DNA from: Propionibacteriaceae bacterium
GTDB lineage: Bacteria > Actinomycetota > Actinomycetes > Propionibacteriales > Propionibacteriaceae
DNA: 6,750 nucleotides
Assembly: GCA_025923975.1 (NCBI GenBank)
Contig: JAICEV010000204.1
Coordinates: forward strand, 1 to 6,750
Direction of reading: 5' to 3'
The notes under the pieces are model-generated. The model was given only the letters and a program-made list of their open reading frames with translations. It did not search any database and had not been told where the DNA came from. Positions 1-5,824 of this stretch are shown here, in pieces (the stretch's first letter is position 1; each line of letters opens with the position of its first letter). Position numbers and translations under genes: made by a program.

Positions 1-107
1 GGCGTCGGCGTGGTGTCAGCGGACGCCAGGTTGGCCACTCCGATACCTGCGCCAAGCGCTAGCACTCCTGAGGCGATGGTGATTGCGGTCTTCTTGGAAA
101 CTGCCAC
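1..107 (-). CDS. Small secreted protein, N-terminal part only (paralogue of the gene at 265-690)
   Basis: Only the first 35 codons are inside the window; the gene runs off the left edge. It starts at GTG (107-105), with AAGGAG eight bases upstream (121-116). The product begins with two lysines (AVSKKTAITIASG), followed by a hydrophobic run rich in Ala, Gly, Leu and Val and then ASAD, a typical signal peptidase I site, so export is expected. After the cleavage site the chain turns Thr/Pro-rich (TTPTP). The signal peptide closely matches that of the next gene to the right (shared SGxLALGAG, GVA and ASAD), so the two are tandem paralogues. The family function is unknown to me. Co-transcription with the upstream paralogue is possible because both lie on the same strand 157 bp apart, but this gene also has its own promoter-like sequence. 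Confidence 0.72.
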   Translation of the reverse strand, partial: MAVSKKTAITIASGVLALGAGIGVANLASADTTPT

Positions 108-115
108 GTGCGTCG

Positions 116-121
116 CTCCTT
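116..121 (-). promoter_or_regulatory. Ribosome binding site AAGGAG of the left secreted paralogue
   Basis: AAGGAG lies eight bases before the GTG at 107 on the minus strand. It fixes the start codon, which would otherwise be uncertain because the gene is cut by the window edge. Confidence 0.65.
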
Positions 122-131
122 ATGCTCAGTT

Positions 132-149
132 CGCCGACCCGCGTCGGCG
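132..149 (-). promoter_or_regulatory. Leader hairpin upstream of the left secreted paralogue
   Basis: This is a perfect seven-base inverted repeat, CGCCGAC and GTCGGCG, around a four-base loop. It ends ten bases before AAGGAG on the minus strand. A hairpin in the same place precedes the paralogue at 265-690. It has no T-tract, so it is not a classical terminator. A role in translation control or as an operator is inference. Confidence 0.45.
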
Positions 150-154
150 CGGCG

Positions 155-182
155 AGTAAAGCCTTGGATTGCTCCCTGGCAA
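155..182 (-). promoter_or_regulatory. Candidate sigma-A-type promoter for the left secreted paralogue
   Basis: On the minus strand TTGCCA (182-177, five of six matches to TTGACA) is followed after 16 bases by TTTACT (160-155, four of six matches to TATAAT). Transcription would begin roughly at 148, putting the hairpin at 132-149 at the very start of the leader. The assignment rests on consensus matching only. Confidence 0.35.
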
Positions 183-221
183 TCGGCTATGGAGAAGCTG
201 GCAAGCATTTAGCAATCTGAA

Positions 222-235
222 GGCCGCGCTCGGCC
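222..235 (-). terminator. Weak hairpin in the gap between the two secreted paralogues
   Basis: GGCCG and CGGCC form a five-base stem around CGCT, about 30 bases past the stop of the right paralogue. No U-run follows on the minus strand, so it could at most attenuate transcription into the left gene. A five-base stem can easily arise by chance in GC-rich DNA. Confidence 0.2.
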
Positions 236-264
236 AATGATCAGTAACTGTCGCGGCCCCTTGC

Positions 265-690
265 TCAGTAAGTGCCGCTCAGGCCTTCCTCGACGGCCTG
301 TTTGATGGCGTCTGCCTCATCCTGAGTCAAAAGCCCAGACCGGACGGCCTCGTCGAGGTACCCGTCCAGCGCAGCGGGACCACCTTCCGCCTCATAAGCT
401 GCACGAACCTCGTCGAGGGCGGCCTTGATCTCGGCCTCGTCGACGCCGAGCATCTCAGCCAGGACCTTGATAAGTGCCGCCTCACGCTCCTGCTGCTCAG
501 GGCTGGTTGGCCAGTCCGGCCGCTCTGCTCCCGGCAGCGGAGCGCCAGGCGTAGTGGGACTACTTGGCGCAATGGTCGGATTAGGCGCTACCGGTGTGTC
601 CGCAGAGGCCACGCTCGCCACTCCAAGGCCTGCGCCAAGCGCGAGCATGCCGGATCCAATGATGATTGCGGGCTTTGTCCAGGCTGCCAC
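265..690 (-). CDS. Small secreted alpha-helical protein of unknown function
   Basis: The protein is 141 residues from the GTG at 690-688. I chose this start because AAGGAG sits nine bases upstream and because the sequence from here matches the start of the tandem paralogue. The open frame continues upstream to a start at 813, but that extra part is not conserved and would bury the signal peptide. Residues 1-30 are an export signal (short Lys-containing N-region, hydrophobic core, VASA-D cleavage site with no lipobox cysteine). Residues 31-62 are a Pro/Thr/Ser-rich linker. Residues 63-138 are acidic and strongly helical, with LGVDEAEIKAALDEVRA (81-97) and LTQDEADAIKQAVEEG (121-136). Similar LGV-helix and LTQ-x-x-A-D repeats occur in many actinobacterial exported proteins of unknown role. 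There are no catalytic motifs and no mature-part cysteines. A periplasmic or cell-surface location is inferred. Confidence 0.75.
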   Translation of the reverse strand: MAAWTKPAIIIGSGMLALGAGLGVASVASADTPVAPNPTIAPSSPTTPGAPLPGAERPDWPTSPEQQEREAALIKVLAEMLGVDEAEIKAALDEVRAAYEAEGGPAALDGYLDEAVRSGLLTQDEADAIKQAVEEGLSGTY

Positions 691-699
691 GGGTGATTG

Positions 700-705
700 C
701 TCCTT
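700..705 (-). promoter_or_regulatory. Ribosome binding site AAGGAG that sets the GTG start of the secreted protein
   Basis: AAGGAG is nine bases upstream of GTG 690-688 on the minus strand. It decides this start over the longer open frame that reaches 813, and it is placed as in the left paralogue. Confidence 0.65.
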
Positions 706-713
706 CTGATCGG

Positions 714-728
714 CCGCCGGGTCGGCGG
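714..728 (-). promoter_or_regulatory. Leader hairpin upstream of the right secreted paralogue
   Basis: CCGCCG and CGGCGG pair around a three-base loop (GGT on the plus strand), eight bases before AAGGAG on the minus strand. The hairpin at 132-149 before the left paralogue has a similar core (CGCCGAC) and spacing. The two copies may share a regulatory role or may simply be inherited from the duplication. Confidence 0.42.
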
Positions 729-756
729 GGTGCGGAGCAAGCATCAAGGCATCAAC

Positions 757-762
757 TGTCAA
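757..762 (-). promoter_or_regulatory. Candidate -35 element (TTGACA) for the right secreted paralogue
   Basis: A perfect TTGACA lies 67 bases upstream of the GTG at 690 on the minus strand. The expected -10 position 17 bases further on reads TGCTCC, a poor match, so the promoter is not established. A direct repeat of GCATCAA (plus-strand reading, 741-747 and 749-755) fills the spacer. Confidence 0.25.
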
Positions 763-832
763 TGACCTGAGTGGAACCTGGCAGCGACCTAGCAATGCTT
801 GGGCACCCAGCAATCCCTCGGGATCGCCTGAG

Positions 833-976
833 GTAGATATCGTCGATTTGTGCCGATGGCGAGGACATATCCGTGGCAGCTACAACAAGCTAGAGCAGCA
901 TGAGGCCATCGAGGAGGTTGTGCTCACGCTTGCCACGCCCAATGACGTATCACTCATCCCGGAGCCCGCTGCGTGA
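833..976 (+). other. Possible 3' remnant of a plus-strand gene, unidentified
   Basis: The plus-strand frame ending in TGA at 974-976 encodes about 47 residues that look protein-like, including LCRWRGHIRGSYNKLEQ and HEAIEEVVLTLATP. The frame stays open well to the left but has no convincing start or ribosome binding site; only TTG 848 is in frame nearby. Its stop lies three bases from the convergent stop of the LOG gene, the position expected of a real gene end. I do not recognise a family. It could be a decayed gene whose 5' part was replaced, or a chance open frame. The rest of the 691-979 gap holds only the leader elements of the secreted protein. Confidence 0.22.
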
Positions 977-979
977 TGT

Positions 980-2074
980 TCAACCGGTAAGTAGGTCGAT
1001 CGCCTCTTTCACGTCATCGACGCAGTAGATTAACTCGCCCATCGGCCGCCCTGCGCCCAGCCGTTGCAGCAGCGGCCACGCAGGATAGACGTTTGTCCAG
1101 TAGTCACGACCGATCAAGACCAGCGGTGTCACCAGACTGGAATCGGCGGCATAGAAGTTCTCCGTGACGGCTTGGAAGATCTCCTGCACCGTGCCAGCCT
1201 GCCCTGGAAGAAAGACCACGCCGCCTCGGCAGCGATTGAGCAGAGTGTCTTCCCGCAGCGCGTTGGAGAAGTACTTGGCAATCTCGGTAGCGAAGATGTT
1301 GGTCGGCTCGTGGCCGTAGAACCAGGTGGGGATGCTGAGACTGCGACCCGCGCCGGAGATAGGCCAGCGGGCCACTACCTGGAAGGCGCTTTGAGCCCAC
1401 GCATCGACGCTTGGCCGGTAGGTCGGCACTGGCGTCATGATCAGCAACGCGTCGTCGAGCGAACCGGGCCACGGACTCAAATATGCTCCGAGATTTGCCG
1501 CCTCCATCGCGCCAGGACCGCCACCGGTAAGCACGATGCGGCCGGCAACGGTCAGACTCGCTCCGAGCTGTGACGCCGCACGATACGTTTCGTCACCGCG
1601 CGGTACGGCGTGACCGCCCATGATGCCAACGATGGTGTGCCGGTCCAGGTCTGATGTCACATCGTCGAGCGCATCGGTAATGGCGTGATCATGAAGGGTC
1701 GTGCCCAGGTCTGCGGCAAGCGACCCAGCAGGTTGAGTGTGGTGCCAGGCATACACGGCCGCATCAAGGCTTGCGGCGTAGTCACCCGGCCCGTATAGCT
1801 CGGATGCGTCATACAGACGTGAGCGGTACGGGTCGAACGGCAAGTCGGGCAGTCGTGGAAACAGCAGCGCGCCAGATCGACGTAAATGATGTTCAACGGT
1901 TGGGATGAACTCGCAACCGAGGAAGACTGCGCCGCGTGGATCGACCTTGAGCAGCACATCAGCTCGTTCAGTCAGGTCGACAGATTGGACGAACCATCCG
2001 TTCAGGCGACGAGCCTTGCCGATACGGGCATCGAAATCGGCCAGGCTCTCAATCTCGATCACACGTCGAGTCAC
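980..2074 (-). CDS. LOG-family Rossmann-fold nucleotide-binding protein, long form
   Basis: The product is 364 residues from the GTG at 2074, ending in TGA at 982-980. The LOG (lysine-decarboxylase-like) domain covers roughly the C-terminal 220 residues: GIMGGH (150-155) opens the Rossmann fold, TGGGPGAMEAAN (183-194) is the glycine-rich loop, and PGQAGTVQE (290-298) is the family signature usually written PGGxGTxxE. The second glycine is Gln here. Relatives of this fold cleave nucleoside 5'-monophosphates to base and ribose 5-phosphate (cytokinin-activating LOG, PpnN). The N-terminal ~140 residues are an extension absent from short LOG proteins; long forms like this are, from memory, common in actinobacteria. 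The substrate cannot be told from sequence. No signal peptide or membrane segment is seen, so it is cytoplasmic. No clear Shine-Dalgarno precedes GTG 2074, so the start is less certain than the frame. It is divergent from the remnant at 2125. Confidence 0.85.
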   Translation of the reverse strand: MTRRVIEIESLADFDARIGKARRLNGWFVQSVDLTERADVLLKVDPRGAVFLGCEFIPTVEHHLRRSGALLFPRLPDLPFDPYRSRLYDASELYGPGDYAASLDAAVYAWHHTQPAGSLAADLGTTLHDHAITDALDDVTSDLDRHTIVGIMGGHAVPRGDETYRAASQLGASLTVAGRIVLTGGGPGAMEAANLGAYLSPWPGSLDDALLIMTPVPTYRPSVDAWAQSAFQVVARWPISGAGRSLSIPTWFYGHEPTNIFATEIAKYFSNALREDTLLNRCRGGVVFLPGQAGTVQEIFQAVTENFYAADSSLVTPLVLIGRDYWTNVYPAWPLLQRLGAGRPMGELIYCVDDVKEAIDLLTG

Positions 2075-2124
2075 GACCCAGCATTCTGTCAGGCGCCATA
2101 GTTCCGAGCACGTCTGGAGAGATC

Positions 2125-2473
2125 ATGGTCCCGATGAATGCCTCAGACGATGAATTGGTCGGCTGGCTGGTGGAGGGCGACCCATCGATCCGCTGGCGGG
2201 TACACCAAGATCTGATCGGCAGCTCTGCAACGATGGTGCGCGCCGAGCGAGCCAAGGTTGCGACAGAGAGTTGGGGCGCCAAGCTGATCGCGCTGCAGGA
2301 TCCGGACGGAGTGGCAGAGCCGATGGCGGGCTGCGCGCCGTACCAAGGGCCGTTGGCCAACCTATGCCGGATACCCCGGCCGTACCTGGTTCCAGATGGA
2401 GCAACCAGGGCTGAGCAGGTGGAACACCATGCGAGCCCTGCGTGTCGTGAACTGGTGGGAGGCAGCTGGCTGA
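2125..2473 (+). pseudogene. Internally deleted and frameshifted squalene-cyclase-like gene
   Basis: The frame from ATG 2125 (GGAGA four bases upstream; ATG 2134 is an alternative) encodes ELVGWLVEGDPSIRWRVHQD, then AERAKVATESWGAKLIALQDPDG. This matches the N-terminus of an actinobacterial family of about 300 residues annotated as squalene cyclase or prenyltransferase-like alpha/alpha barrel proteins. After about 2308 that frame becomes unrelated sequence. The next frame (+1) instead reads GRWPTYAGYPGRTWF and SRWNTMRALRVVNWW up to TGA 2471-2473, which matches the C-terminus of the same family. So both ends of one gene remain, the central ~180 residues of barrel repeats are gone, and the ends are out of frame. 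The original frame happens to stay open to 2520, overlapping the dxr start. Family assignment is from remembered motif patterns. The family's biochemical role is unclear to me, and the remnant should be inactive. Confidence 0.7.
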
Positions 2474-2504
2474 GCCGTCGGGTGCGACCTGCCACACTTG
2501 GCCC

Positions 2505-3734
2505 GTGCGCGACGTGGTGATCTTGGGCAGTACCGGTTCGATCGGAACCCAGGCTCTTGAGGTTGTCGCCGTCCATCCCGGTCAGTTCCGGGTGGTAGGA
2601 CTTGCTGCCGGAGGCTCGCAAATCGCGCTGCTCGCTCGACAAGCGCTGGACACTGAGGCCCAAGCTGTGGCAGTCAGTCGGGCCACAAGTGTCCAGGATT
2701 TGCAGCTGGCGCTTTATGCCGAAGCAAGTCGCCGCGGTTGGGCTAAGGGCGACGTGCGACTGCCCCGCATCCTTGCAGGCCCTGAGGCCGCCGCCGAGCT
2801 GGCGGCAATGCCGTGCGACGTCGTACTCAATGGGATCACTGGCTCCACTGGACTTACGGCAACGCTGGCTGCCCTGGGAGCTGGACGGATCCTCGCCCTG
2901 GCCAATAAGGAGTCGCTGGTGGTGGGGGGGCCCTTGGTCACTCATGCCGCAAAGCCGGGCCAGATCGTCGCTGTTGACTCCGAACATTCGGCGCTGGCGC
3001 AATGTCTGCGCGGCGGCGCGGCGGCGGAGGTCGATCGGCTCATTCTCACGGCAAGCGGCGGCCCGTTCCGCGGGCTCACCCGTGAGCAGATGAGCAATGT
3101 CACGCCGGATCAGGCCCTGGCGCATCCGACCTGGAACATGGGCCGGGTGATTACGACGAACTCCGCGACCTTGGTCAACAAGGGCCTGGAGCTGTTGGAA
3201 GCTCACCTGCTCTACGGCGTGGACTTGGATCGGATCGACGTCGTGGTGCATCCACAGTCCATCGTGCACTCCATGGTGCAGTTCGTCGATGGGTCCACTC
3301 TCGCGCAGTGCTCACCCCCGGATATGAAGCTACCGATCGCGTTGGGACTCAGCTGGCCGGATCGGCTACCAGGAGTAGCACGACCATGCGATTGGAGCAC
3401 GGCAGGCAGTTGGACCTTCCAGCCGCTGGACCATGTTGCCTTTCCGGCGGTTGGACTCGCCCGTGAGGCAGGGCGGTTGGGCGGCACGGCTCCTGCCGTG
3501 TACAACGCCGCGAACGAGGTATGCGTTGACGCCTTTCACGATGGCCGAATCGGGTTCAACCAGATCCTCGACATCGTGGCCGTGGTGTTGGGTGAGCACG
3601 CCGGTTCGGATCCCGACGTAGGCTCGAAGCTGGTCGCAAGTGATCGGCTCACGCTCGAGGTGGTGCTCGCGGCTGACGCCTGGGCGCGAGCCCGGGCCAC
3701 GGACCTCACCCAGCCGACGGAGCACACGTACTAG
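2505..3734 (+). CDS. dxr: 1-deoxy-D-xylulose 5-phosphate reductoisomerase (Dxr/IspC)
   Basis: This cytoplasmic enzyme rearranges and reduces 1-deoxyxylulose 5-phosphate to 2-C-methylerythritol 4-phosphate using NADPH and a divalent metal, the first committed step of the MEP route to isoprenoids; it is the fosmidomycin target. The 409-residue length is normal for the family. Visible features are the NADPH loop LGSTGSIG (7-14), NKES (134-137), metal ligands in DSEHSAL (D158, E160) and NKGLELLEAH (E229), substrate-binding ASGGPF (S184), H207 in AHPTWNMG, S220, N225 and K226, then HPQSIVHSMV and the MKLPI segment. All catalytic positions known from the E. coli enzyme are present. GTG 2505 is the only plausible in-frame start that keeps the usual short lead before the loop; no clear Shine-Dalgarno is seen. 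The TAG stop abuts the ATG of the next gene, so the two form an operon. Confidence 0.97.
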   Translation: MRDVVILGSTGSIGTQALEVVAVHPGQFRVVGLAAGGSQIALLARQALDTEAQAVAVSRATSVQDLQLALYAEASRRGWAKGDVRLPRILAGPEAAAELAAMPCDVVLNGITGSTGLTATLAALGAGRILALANKESLVVGGPLVTHAAKPGQIVAVDSEHSALAQCLRGGAAAEVDRLILTASGGPFRGLTREQMSNVTPDQALAHPTWNMGRVITTNSATLVNKGLELLEAHLLYGVDLDRIDVVVHPQSIVHSMVQFVDGSTLAQCSPPDMKLPIALGLSWPDRLPGVARPCDWSTAGSWTFQPLDHVAFPAVGLAREAGRLGGTAPAVYNAANEVCVDAFHDGRIGFNQILDIVAVVLGEHAGSDPDVGSKLVASDRLTLEVVLAADAWARARATDLTQPTEHTY

Positions 3735-5033
3735 ATGGACCTTGTGATCTACATCGCTGGTGCCATTGCCTTCTTTGCGTTGGTGATGGCCTCGATTGCG
3801 TTGCATGAGATAGGTCATCTCGTGCCAGGCAAGCTGTTCGACGTCAAGACCACCGAGTACTTCGTCGGCTTTGGTCGTACGCTGTGGTCGCGCCGGCGAG
3901 GCGAGACAGAGTACGGCGTCAAGGCGGTTCCGGTGGGCGGCTATGTCCGGCTCATCGGCATGTTTCCGCCGGCTAAGGATCGTCCCGATCAAGTCCGCGC
4001 GTACAGCACCGGGCCGTTTCGGGCGCTTGCCGACAATGCACGGGCCGCGGAATGGTCCACAATTCAGCCGGAAGACCAGGGGCGCCTCTTCTATCAGAAG
4101 CCGTTCTGGCAAAAGCTGATCATCATGGCCAGCGGCCCGACGATGAACATCCTGCTGGCCTTCTTGATCTTGCTGGGCGTTTCGATGACCTACGGGGTCT
4201 ACCGTTCCCAGTTGACGATCAGCAAGGTCCAGGAGTGCATCGTCGCTGCGAACGCAGCCGACAAGACCTGCGAGGGCAAGCCGCCGACACCGGCCGCGCA
4301 GTCGGGGATCATGCCGGAGGACAAGATCGTTGCCTTCAACGGAATCCCGGTATCGTCCTGGGACGATGTGTCGCGCCTGATCCGGGCAAATCTGGACCAC
4401 CCGGCGCTGGTAACGGTCGAGCGGGCTGGTCAGCGCATCGATCTGAAGCCGGTCAATACGGTCATCACCGGCGTACCGGATAGGTACGACCCATCGAAAC
4501 GAGTCGCGGCTGGCTTCTTTGGCGTTGAACCCGAGGTAATCCGGGAGCGCGGCGGGCCCGTCGTCGTGATCGGCGATATGTGGCAGATGACGAAGCAGAC
4601 AGCGGTGGCCCTCGCCTACTTTCCTGTGAAGGTCTACTACACGGCCTACAACTTGGTGACTGGCCAGCCGCGCGACATCTATGGGCCGATGTCGATCGTT
4701 GGCGCCAGTCGAGCGGCTGGCGAGATTGCGTCAACGGACCAGATCGACGCGGCCGCCAAGGTCGCGAGTCTGTTTACCGTGCTCGGTGCGGTGAACCTGT
4801 TCGTCGCACTCTTCAACTTCGTGCCGCTGCTGCCCCTCGACGGCGGGCACGTCGCCGCGGCGTTCTACGAAGCTGTCAGGCGGGCGATCGCTCGGCTCTT
4901 CGGACGACCTGATCCCGGACCTGTGGACACCGCGAAGCTACTGCCGGTGGCGTACGTTGTCGGCGGAGTGATTCTGATCGCCGGCGTGGTGTTGATCTTG
5001 GCTGACATCATCGATCCGATTCAGCTCTTTTAA
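3735..5033 (+). CDS. rip1: M50 intramembrane zinc metalloprotease, Rip1/RseP (site-2 protease) family
   Basis: Family members cut membrane-bound substrates, such as anti-sigma factors, within the bilayer; in Mycobacterium tuberculosis Rip1 controls several sigma-factor pathways. The protein is 432 residues. A first membrane helix carries the zinc site HEIGH (24-28). VGFGRTL (44-50) and the following GVKAVPVGGYVRLIGM strand are typical of the family. A second membrane segment spans about 127-153 and includes SGPTMN (133-138). One PDZ domain lies at roughly 160-245 (SGIMPEDKIVAFNGIPV). A third segment leads into NFVPLLPLDGGH (361-372), whose D369 is the third zinc ligand, and a last helix spans about 404-426. 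All key residues are present. ATG 3735 follows the dxr stop with no gap; GGAG at 3719-3722 may serve as ribosome binding site. The dxr-rip1 order matches mycobacteria, where ispG follows, but here ispG is absent. The stop overlaps the convergent methyltransferase stop. Confidence 0.95.
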   Translation: MDLVIYIAGAIAFFALVMASIALHEIGHLVPGKLFDVKTTEYFVGFGRTLWSRRRGETEYGVKAVPVGGYVRLIGMFPPAKDRPDQVRAYSTGPFRALADNARAAEWSTIQPEDQGRLFYQKPFWQKLIIMASGPTMNILLAFLILLGVSMTYGVYRSQLTISKVQECIVAANAADKTCEGKPPTPAAQSGIMPEDKIVAFNGIPVSSWDDVSRLIRANLDHPALVTVERAGQRIDLKPVNTVITGVPDRYDPSKRVAAGFFGVEPEVIRERGGPVVVIGDMWQMTKQTAVALAYFPVKVYYTAYNLVTGQPRDIYGPMSIVGASRAAGEIASTDQIDAAAKVASLFTVLGAVNLFVALFNFVPLLPLDGGHVAAAFYEAVRRAIARLFGRPDPGPVDTAKLLPVAYVVGGVILIAGVVLILADIIDPIQLF

Positions 5034-5606
5034 CGCTCTCGCTCATTTCTGGTGATGCTGGCACGCCAGGCATGCACCCCTACCTGATCCATGTTGGTGT
5101 CCAAGGGCACGGCGTCGATGGCATCAATCCGCCAGTCCGGCGGTGCGAACGCGGCTTTGATCTCCTGCTGACTCACCCGATGCGGACCTAGGGTGCCCGG
5201 CTGCCTTTCACTGAAGCAGAGCATGTAATAGCGGCCCTGCGGCGTAATGGCGGCAGCCAATGCGGCGACATATCGAGCGCGGTCGTCATCGTCGAATACG
5301 TGGAAAAGCCCGCTGTCCAGAACCGTGTCGGACTCATCGCCGAGTTCTGGCAACCGAAGGGCATCCCAGACGAGGAACCGTGCAGGCAAACCGATCGCGG
5401 GCCTTGCGCTGCGCATGATTGATCGCTCCGACGACGGCGTCGATGCCGGTGGCATTCAGTCCAAGCTCGGCAGCCATAAGTGCATGCTCACCGGTTCCGC
5501 ATCCGACATCCAGCACGCGTCCGCTCAGCATGCCGCTCTTAGCCAGCTCGACGAAGGCCGGCTGTGGCCGCCCAATGTCCCACGGCGGCGGCCCGGCGTC
5601 ATACAT
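5030..5606 (-). pseudogene. Frameshifted class I SAM-dependent methyltransferase
   Basis: Two minus-strand frames together make one small methyltransferase. The first, from ATG 5606, reads PPWDIGRPQPAF, then motif I VLDVGCGTGEH and TGID, the SAM-binding part. At about 5391-5398 the frame must change, and the second reads GLPARFLVWDAL, DTVLDSGLFHVFDDDDRARY and RYYMLCFSERQPG down to TAA at 5032-5030. Joined, they give about 192 residues, near the family's usual size. Judging from the expected DRGLPARF join, two bases were lost or one gained. There may be a second break: ATG 5662 opens MNAPDDRLGASEQ before TAG 5623-5621, and restoring one G would give ASEQVDRFGAMYDAG, a plausible natural N-terminus. 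The substrate is unknown; small-molecule or thiopurine-type acceptors are possible for this family. The gene is either a pseudogene or carries sequence errors. It converges on rip1 with overlapping stops. Confidence 0.75.
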
Positions 5607-5728
5607 CGCACCGAAGCGGTCTACTGCTCCGATGCGCCAAGCCGATCGTCTGGGGCATTCATGTCGCTATCTTCGACCCTTTCCGAGCAACTGAACCTGG
5701 AGGGCCTCGGTTAGCCGGCGGCAGTTTT

Positions 5729-5740
5729 GAACTACAGTTC
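5729..5740. promoter_or_regulatory. Candidate LexA (SOS) box
   Basis: GAACTACAGTTC is a perfect inverted repeat (GAACT, AC, AGTTC) and fits the actinobacterial LexA core GAAC-N4-GTTC. It lies 84 bases upstream of the hydrolase-remnant GTG at 5825 and upstream of the divergent methyltransferase gene. By base composition, a given eight fixed bases should occur by chance about once in 65 kb, so it is suggestive, not proven. No convincing -35/-10 pair could be placed next to it. Confidence 0.4.
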
Positions 5741-5810
5741 TTGAGCAGAACGGACCAGCCACGTCGGGTTGGCGGCGCGCAGGTCGCGGGAGCACCCACC
5801 TTGACTCCCT

Positions 5811-5818
5811 GGAGGTGA
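5811..5818 (+). promoter_or_regulatory. Strong Shine-Dalgarno GGAGGTGA
   Basis: The eight bases GGAGGTGA fully complement the 16S rRNA 3' end and end six bases before GTG 5825. They fix that start and are the strongest ribosome binding site in the window, although the gene they serve is a remnant. Confidence 0.75.
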
Positions 5819-5824
5819 GTTTGG

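Noticed and set aside
691..813. N-terminal extension of the secreted protein to a start at 813
   Set aside because: The extension has no signal-peptide character and would place the real signal internally. GTG 690 has a good AAGGAG and matches the paralogue.
1064..1573. Plus-strand open frame inside the LOG gene
   Set aside because: Antisense to the Rossmann-fold motifs and unlike any known protein.
2932..2937. Run of seven or so G bases in dxr as a possible frameshift or slippage site
   Set aside because: The reading frame is continuous on both sides with conserved Dxr sequence, so no shift is needed.
2049..3269. Long minus-strand open frame of about 406 codons opposite dxr and the cyclase-like remnant
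   Set aside because: It is antisense to dxr, whose catalytic motifs are all present. The translation is low in hydrophobic structure, rich in Arg/Ser/Gln, and shows no family motif.
3366..4400. Long minus-strand open frame of about 344 codons across the dxr-rip1 junction
   Set aside because: Antisense shadow of two well-supported genes; it crosses the operon junction and has the Arg/His-rich composition typical of high-GC shadow frames.
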